From positions 62,001-126,000 of the forward strand of contig CAWFKW010000008.1 in NCBI GenBank assembly GCA_963816535.1: a stretch of DNA of 64,000 nucleotides, written 5' to 3'. Source of the DNA: CAWFKW01 sp963816535. GTDB taxonomy: Bacteria > Bacteroidota > Ignavibacteria > Tepidaquicellales > OLB5. Positions 59,829 to 64,000 of this stretch are shown in pieces. Made by a program: the position numbers and the translations under genes. The notes beneath the pieces are model-generated. The model worked only from the letters and a program-made list of their open reading frames with translations. It did no database searches and was not told where the DNA came from. Within the stretch, counting starts at the first letter, position 1. Each line of letters begins with the position of its first letter.

Positions 59829-61481
59829 TCAATTAAAATTATTTGTTATAGTTAACCTGAATCCTTTGAACGGATTTACATACCGGCAAATTCCGCTTGT
59901 GCATTTCAAACCGCCTCTTTCGCTCCCGTATGAAAAAGTCGCCGCGTTTGAAGAATTAAATTTATAGGTTATTTCGCCGCTCGCCCAGAATTTCTTGCCT
60001 GACGGGTCTTCTTTATCAGTCGAAAACTCCACGCTTCCGGCAAGCACAAGACTCGGGGACCTTGAAACAGCGACTGAAATAAACTCATTATAAAAATTAG
60101 TCTGATCGGCCGCTCTAAGAGAATTATAAACCCACTGCTGCTCTATCTCGGCCTTAACGCTGTAAAGTTTCAGGAAATCATATTTTATTTCAACCGGAAT
60201 AGTTGTCGCCCTGATTATATCGTTGCTTGCAGGGTCAACTATACTGTATACCACCGAAGATTGACGGCCTGCGGCAACCTTTACGGTCAGGTCTTTTCTT
60301 GCTGAATACTCCGCTTCCATATAAAGTTCCCAGTACGGTGAAAACGGATTTTTAGTTGAAGGCAGAAAAGCATTACTTCTATCAATACGCTGGTAGCTTG
60401 TGAGCACCGTTGTATCGATATCCCTGTAATCATAATGCCTGCTCGACAGAGATGAGTTGAAGTTCAGCGTAAGCTTCGGGCTTGGCGAATAAATCACGTC
60501 AAGCTGGAATCCAACTTCGTCCCCAAAATCCACAGTATGCGGGTATCTTGAAAGCAGGGTAGATGAATATTCTTTTATGCACGGAGGCGCAACCTGGAAC
60601 GGAAGAGGCTTTACGGGACTATCCGCGCTTCTTTCGTTCGGTTTTACTACGTTGAACCTGTAGTTCTTATAATCCAGCGTTATGCCGAAACCTGTTCTTG
60701 TATACGCAATTGAGCTATATAAAGCATCCCCTCGGGGAGCCTGCGATTTTGTGAACAGAGCGTTTGGAACCGTTATAGTTTTTTTATTAGCGTATGACGT
60801 GTAGAAATCTACTCCCTTGAAATTCAGACCGAGGTTCCCCTCGAAGATCTCCGCAGTAATATCATTACTGTAAGTTCCAAGCGGAACGCTGCCCTTTACA
60901 AACAAATAAGAACCGCCGAGAGTTGCAAATTTTATCGGGGTAAACAGGAAGTTTCCGCCTCTTATGGCGTATTTTTCTGTCCTGCTGGTATCCTGAAAAT
61001 CAACATAATCCAGGTCGCCGCCGATAATTTTGGCGTCTAATTTCATATTGTTTTTAAAGGTTTTTTTGAAATTTAAGCGCAACCCGTCCATTTGCATGTT
61101 AATGCCAAGTCCCCTGGCTTCGAACGCGTTGAAAGAAAGACCGCGCGAATACAGGTCGTAAAAATTACCCAGCGTAACGTCAAAGTCATTTTTCTTATAC
61201 TGGAAATACCTGCTGGAAATACCTTTTGTGCCTTTGCCAAATTCAATCGGGTCGTCAAGTTCATACCTGACGCCGGCCACAAAATCATTAACAAATAATC
61301 TTACATCTCCAAGCTCTTCAAAATATGTTTTTGGGTTTTCGAAAGTTGTAATAATTTCCGTGCCGTTCCCGTACCTGAATTGGTTATTGGCGGAAACCCT
61401 TACGTTTAACTTAAGCTGTGAAAAAGCAGAACCTGAAAATAAAATAAGAGCAAAAATAATAATCGTAACAATTCTCCTCAT
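59829..61481 (-). CDS. DUF6029-type outer-membrane protein
   Basis: A 550-residue exported protein (signal IIIFALILFSGSAFSQ) made of long amphipathic beta strands: 'TYFEELGDVRLFVNDFVAGVRYELDDP', 'RYFQYKKNDFDVTLGNFYDLYSRGLSFNAFE', 'TITVPNALF', 'YNEFISVAVSRSPSLVLAGSVEFSTDKEDP'. It resembles the DUF6029 family. Three Cys are visible: one mid-sequence (APPCIKEYSS) and a C-terminal pair in LKCTSGICRY next to the end-strand 'GFRLTITNNF'. It ends 1 base before the Omp28-like gene and follows the TlpA gene by 2 bases. Confidence 0.8.
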   Translation of the reverse strand: MRRIVTIIIFALILFSGSAFSQLKLNVRVSANNQFRYGNGTEIITTFENPKTYFEELGDVRLFVNDFVAGVRYELDDPIEFGKGTKGISSRYFQYKKNDFDVTLGNFYDLYSRGLSFNAFEARGLGINMQMDGLRLNFKKTFKNNMKLDAKIIGGDLDYVDFQDTSRTEKYAIRGGNFLFTPIKFATLGGSYLFVKGSVPLGTYSNDITAEIFEGNLGLNFKGVDFYTSYANKKTITVPNALFTKSQAPRGDALYSSIAYTRTGFGITLDYKNYRFNVVKPNERSADSPVKPLPFQVAPPCIKEYSSTLLSRYPHTVDFGDEVGFQLDVIYSPSPKLTLNFNSSLSSRHYDYRDIDTTVLTSYQRIDRSNAFLPSTKNPFSPYWELYMEAEYSARKDLTVKVAAGRQSSVVYSIVDPASNDIIRATTIPVEIKYDFLKLYSVKAEIEQQWVYNSLRAADQTNFYNEFISVAVSRSPSLVLAGSVEFSTDKEDPSGKKFWASGEITYKFNSSNAATFSYGSERGGLKCTSGICRYVNPFKGFRLTITNNFN

Positions 61482-61483
61482 GC

Positions 61484-61981
61484 TTAATTCTTCCCCTTAT
61501 CTCCCAATGCCGCTTTTACATCTTCGTCAAGCTTCGCGTCATCGCCTGGAAGAAAACCCGCATAAGTTTTGATTATATCGCCTGTCCTGGATATAAGAAC
61601 TGAGAAAGGCGGATCCTGCCCGCCGAAAGTTTTAAACACATTCTGGTCGGAATCGAAAACAACGGTAAATTTATAACCTTTGCTTTCAATATACGGCTTA
61701 ACTTTTGAAACAGTCTTCTGGTCGTCTATGCTGGCGGCAATGTACCCGAAACCGGAATCTTTGTATTTCTCCCAGATAGCGTTGATCTGCTTCATCTCTT
61801 CCTTACACGGCACACACCATGTAGCCCAAAACTGAAGCAATACAGGTCCCTTAGCCAGCATTTGCGAAAGCTTCACTGAATTCCCGTCAAGATCCTGCAG
61901 GTCAAAATCATACGCCTGGGAAAATGACAGCTTAAATAAGGATAGAAAAAAAACGATAGATAAAATAATTGATCTTTTCAT
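61484..61981 (-). CDS. TlpA/ResA-family exported thioredoxin-like protein
   Basis: A 165-residue exported protein with signal peptide (IILSIVFFLSLFKLSFSQA) and TlpA-like fold: 'DLDGNSVKLSQMLAKGPVLLQFWATWCVPCKEEMKQINAIWEKY' (WCVPC, catalytic CxxC), then 'YIAASIDDQKTVSKVKPYIESKGYKFTVVFDSDQNVFKTFGGQDPPFSVLI' containing the cis-Pro loop. It should reduce or oxidise periplasmic thiols. It is the first gene of the TlpA-DUF6029-Omp28 run, 55 bases downstream of nuoH. Confidence 0.9.
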   Translation of the reverse strand: MKRSIILSIVFFLSLFKLSFSQAYDFDLQDLDGNSVKLSQMLAKGPVLLQFWATWCVPCKEEMKQINAIWEKYKDSGFGYIAASIDDQKTVSKVKPYIESKGYKFTVVFDSDQNVFKTFGGQDPPFSVLISRTGDIIKTYAGFLPGDDAKLDEDVKAALGDKGKN

Positions 61982-62036
61982 GGCAAATAAATTAAATGTG
62001 AAACAAATAAATGATTAAATATAGAAATGCCCGGAA

Positions 62037-63059
62037 TTAATTCGTAAGCATCACCACAATTGCTGTAACAACAATATTCAGCAAGGCAAGTGGAAGAAGT
62101 ATCTTCCACCCAACGTTCATCAGCTGGTCGTACCTGAAACGCGGAATTGACCACCTGACCCAAATGAAGAACAAAACCATAAATATTACTTTCAGAACAA
62201 AAACCAGGACCTGCAGAAGAGAAACTGCCATTGCAGGCAACCCGAAATTCTGAAGATACGGAAACTGCCATCCGCCCAAGTAAAGCGTAGTTATGACGGC
62301 AGACGCCACTATCATGTTCGCATATTCAGCCAGGAAAAACAGGGCAAACTTCATGCTTGAATACTCAGTATGGTACCCACCTACTAGCTCAGGTTCCGCC
62401 TCAGGCAGATCAAAAGGCGTCCTGTTAGTTTCGGCAAATGAAGCGATAAGAAAAATAATAAATCCTACCGGCTGAAGAACAAGGTTCCATTTCCAACCGA
62501 ACTGGTGGCGGACAATATCCTGAAGACTGAGAGAGCCGGTAATCAGTATAACTCCCACAACTGCAAGCCCCATTGAAAGCTCATAGCTAATCATCTGCGC
62601 GCTTGACCTCAGTCCGCCAAACAATGAATATTTGTTATTCGATGACCATCCGCTAAGCGTTATTCCGTATACGCCCAGCGATGTCAATGCCAGAATATAC
62701 AATATCCCTACGTTTACGTCCGTTATCTGGAGCGAGATATCCCTGTCAAATAAATGAATAACATTTCCGAAAGGCACAACGGCTATGGTTGTGAGCGCCA
62801 CAAAGATAGAAATCATAGGCGCAAGAGTGTGAATAGCCTTGTTGGCTTTTGCAGGGACAATATCTTCTTTTAAGACAAGCTTAAGCACGTCCGCAAAAGG
62901 CTGGAACAAACCCTCAGGCCCGACCCTGTTAGGGCCGTACCTGTTTTGGATCAGCGCAGAAACCCTGCGCTCGGCGTAAACCGAGTATGCAACTCCCATT
63001 AATAAAACGCCCACTACAACCGCTATCTTAATAGCCGCAATTAATATTTCAATCCACAC
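62037..63059 (-). CDS. nuoH: NADH-quinone oxidoreductase subunit H (ND1)
   Basis: A 340-residue membrane protein with about eight helices and the NuoH signature: 'YAERRVSALIQNRYGPNRVGPEGLFQPFADVLKLVLKEDIVP', 'LGVYGITLSGWSSNNKYSLFGGLRSSAQMISYELSMGL', 'ETNRTPFDLPEAEPELVGGYHTEYSSMKFALFFLAEYANM' and 'FFIWVRWSIPRFRYDQLMNVGWK'. It forms part of the quinone and proton channel of complex I. No other nuo genes are in the window; it sits between pgi/pmi and the tlpA gene, so its operon is unusual or lies with an upstream cluster outside. Confidence 0.95.
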   Translation of the reverse strand: MWIEILIAAIKIAVVVGVLLMGVAYSVYAERRVSALIQNRYGPNRVGPEGLFQPFADVLKLVLKEDIVPAKANKAIHTLAPMISIFVALTTIAVVPFGNVIHLFDRDISLQITDVNVGILYILALTSLGVYGITLSGWSSNNKYSLFGGLRSSAQMISYELSMGLAVVGVILITGSLSLQDIVRHQFGWKWNLVLQPVGFIIFLIASFAETNRTPFDLPEAEPELVGGYHTEYSSMKFALFFLAEYANMIVASAVITTLYLGGWQFPYLQNFGLPAMAVSLLQVLVFVLKVIFMVLFFIWVRWSIPRFRYDQLMNVGWKILLPLALLNIVVTAIVVMLTN

Positions 63060-63063
63060 GGCG

Positions 63064-64000
63064 CTAATTCTCCATCAATTTGTTTTTAAGAATATTTATT
63101 TTTTCGATCGGCGAAGGATCCTGTTTGTAGAATATCGCAAGGTAAAAACTGACCCAATCGCCTAAGTATATTACATCCATAATCCTTTCAAGTTTCGTAT
63201 CGCCTTCGCCGTCCACTTCAACCTGCAGTCCGCTAATTTCTTTGATAAGATCAAGCGTTACACGCATCCTTTTTGCGATCCTGGGATTATCATCCTTATC
63301 CAGCAAAAAGATAACGGCGAAATTTTTCAAAATGTCCGGATTTTGCTGCCATCCGACAATCTCGTTATGGTTCATTTCCGGCAGGTAATTGCCAAATGCC
63401 AGGCATTTAGCGTTTTCTTCTATCTGGCAGCGCCATCTTAAGTTCGCAATATCTAATAAATCACATGAAGAATAAATGACAGGAATTTTACCCTGCAGGT
63501 GCTTAGCTATCCTGATTGCGTTATTTTTAGATTCTTCCGCAAGTGAGAACTGCATTGCCCTTCTCTTCATTAAGTCGATAACCCTGAAAATATCCTGAGT
63601 TTTATCTTCAACCAAACCCATTTTCGCAAAGAGCATCAGCAGCGGGAAAAACGAATAAGCAAGGGCGCATCTTGGCTGGTATCCCCTGGGCAGCCTGATA
63701 GTCAGCCTGCTTTGGGTCTCTGCCAAAACCGAGAGCTTGCCGCCGGAGGTGGAACATACAATTTTGCAGCCCCTGTTTACCGCATCCTCGTAAGATGAAA
63801 GCGATTCCTCTGTATCTCCGGAATAGCTGGATATTACAACGAGAGAATTCTTATCTGCGAATGCAGGCAGGAAGTAATTACGGTTTATGAAGATAGGGAT
63901 CCTGCATTCGTAACCCAGGTAACTTCTAAGGAGATCTCCGCCGATTGCAGAACCCCCCAGCCCGCAAATAATAATGTTCTTTGCCTGCTTCAAATCATCC
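63064..64000 (-). CDS. Bifunctional phosphoglucose/phosphomannose isomerase, 5' end outside window
   Basis: The frame stays open to the right edge, so the true start lies beyond 64000; the visible part is 312 residues with DD before LKQAKNI. SIS-domain 'NIIICGLGGSAIGGDLLRSYL', 'VVISSYSGDTEESLSSYEDAVNRG' and 'SGGKLSVLAE' form the sugar-phosphate site, followed by the second half with 'RWRCQIEENAKCLAFGNYLPEMNHNEIVGWQ' carrying the catalytic His/Glu of the archaeal/bacterial PGI/PMI type. It isomerises glucose-6-P/fructose-6-P and mannose-6-P. Ends 4 bases before nuoH. Confidence 0.9.
   Translation of the reverse strand, partial: DDLKQAKNIIICGLGGSAIGGDLLRSYLGYECRIPIFINRNYFLPAFADKNSLVVISSYSGDTEESLSSYEDAVNRGCKIVCSTSGGKLSVLAETQSRLTIRLPRGYQPRCALAYSFFPLLMLFAKMGLVEDKTQDIFRVIDLMKRRAMQFSLAEESKNNAIRIAKHLQGKIPVIYSSCDLLDIANLRWRCQIEENAKCLAFGNYLPEMNHNEIVGWQQNPDILKNFAVIFLLDKDDNPRIAKRMRVTLDLIKEISGLQVEVDGEGDTKLERIMDVIYLGDWVSFYLAIFYKQDPSPIEKINILKNKLMEN

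Overview
The window looks like a chromosomal segment of a Gram-negative member of the Bacteroidota/Chlorobiota superphylum, most likely an Ignavibacteria-type organism. The main evidence is a set of secreted proteins ending in the type IX secretion (Por) sorting domain with the 'YPNPFNP' signature. Lipopolysaccharide genes, Omp28-like, DUF6029 and VTC/CotH families, AT-rich spacers and weak or absent Shine-Dalgarno signals fit this. The taxon is an inference; there is no rRNA gene in the window. No CRISPR array, insertion sequence or prophage structural gene was seen.

Layout. 1-700: N-terminus of a tyrosine-recombinase-like integrase running off the left edge, an intact tRNA-Arg(CCT), and decayed tRNA-Arg-like copies broken up by small palindromes. 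696-10004: a frameshifted DinB gene and an exported-protein district (three T9SS cargo proteins, a vanadium-haloperoxidase/PAP2-like lipoprotein, an outer-membrane barrel). 10129-13456: a 3-hydroxyacyl-CoA dehydrogenase, a Gfo/Idh oxidoreductase and an LptF/LptG permease. 13501-19893: two AMP-forming acyl-CoA synthetases, a free-standing acyl carrier protein and two tandem alpha-oxoamine synthases, in my view the best candidate for an undescribed pathway. 20230-25680: DinB, bactofilin plus M23 endopeptidase, an ICMT-like methyltransferase and polA. 25681-26668: repeat-rich spacer with one small secreted ORF.

26669-32651: a classic housekeeping run read leftward: rplM-rpsI, rpsB-tsf-pyrH-frr, then waaA and gmhA of LPS core synthesis. 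32902-38608: a giant MalT-like STAND ATPase with a C-terminal BTAD-type region, divergent from a two-gene unit encoding an orphan, signal-less sorting-domain protein and an eight-blade SBBP propeller with a sorting domain. 38774-42470: CDF transporter, TrmO, a small membrane protein, and a type III polyketide synthase overlapping an ICMT-like methyltransferase (alkylpyrone/alkylresorcinol cassette). 42674-48428: LPS assembly operon (MsbA-like exporter, two paralogous GT2 glycosyltransferases around an O-antigen ligase), then DUF1844 and NAD kinase. 48601-53524: MFS transporter, tRNA-dihydrouridine synthase, a predicted periplasmic glycosidase and a CocE/NonD-type hydrolase.

53528-58757: a leftward run of TPR/outer-membrane protein, CotH-kinase fused to YCF48/BNR-like propeller, VTC-domain polymerase and DUF4956 membrane protein. 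59027-61981: TlpA-like thioredoxin, DUF6029 outer-membrane protein with a conserved-looking C-terminal Cys pair, and an Omp28-like lipoprotein with CxxC, ending in a terminator. 62037-64000: a lone nuoH and the 5'-truncated bifunctional phosphoglucose/phosphomannose isomerase.

Common themes are cell-envelope construction (LPS, bactofilin, type III PKS lipid, Lpt), T9SS export, and CoA/ACP thioester chemistry. All functions are read from motifs and context by eye; no database search was run.
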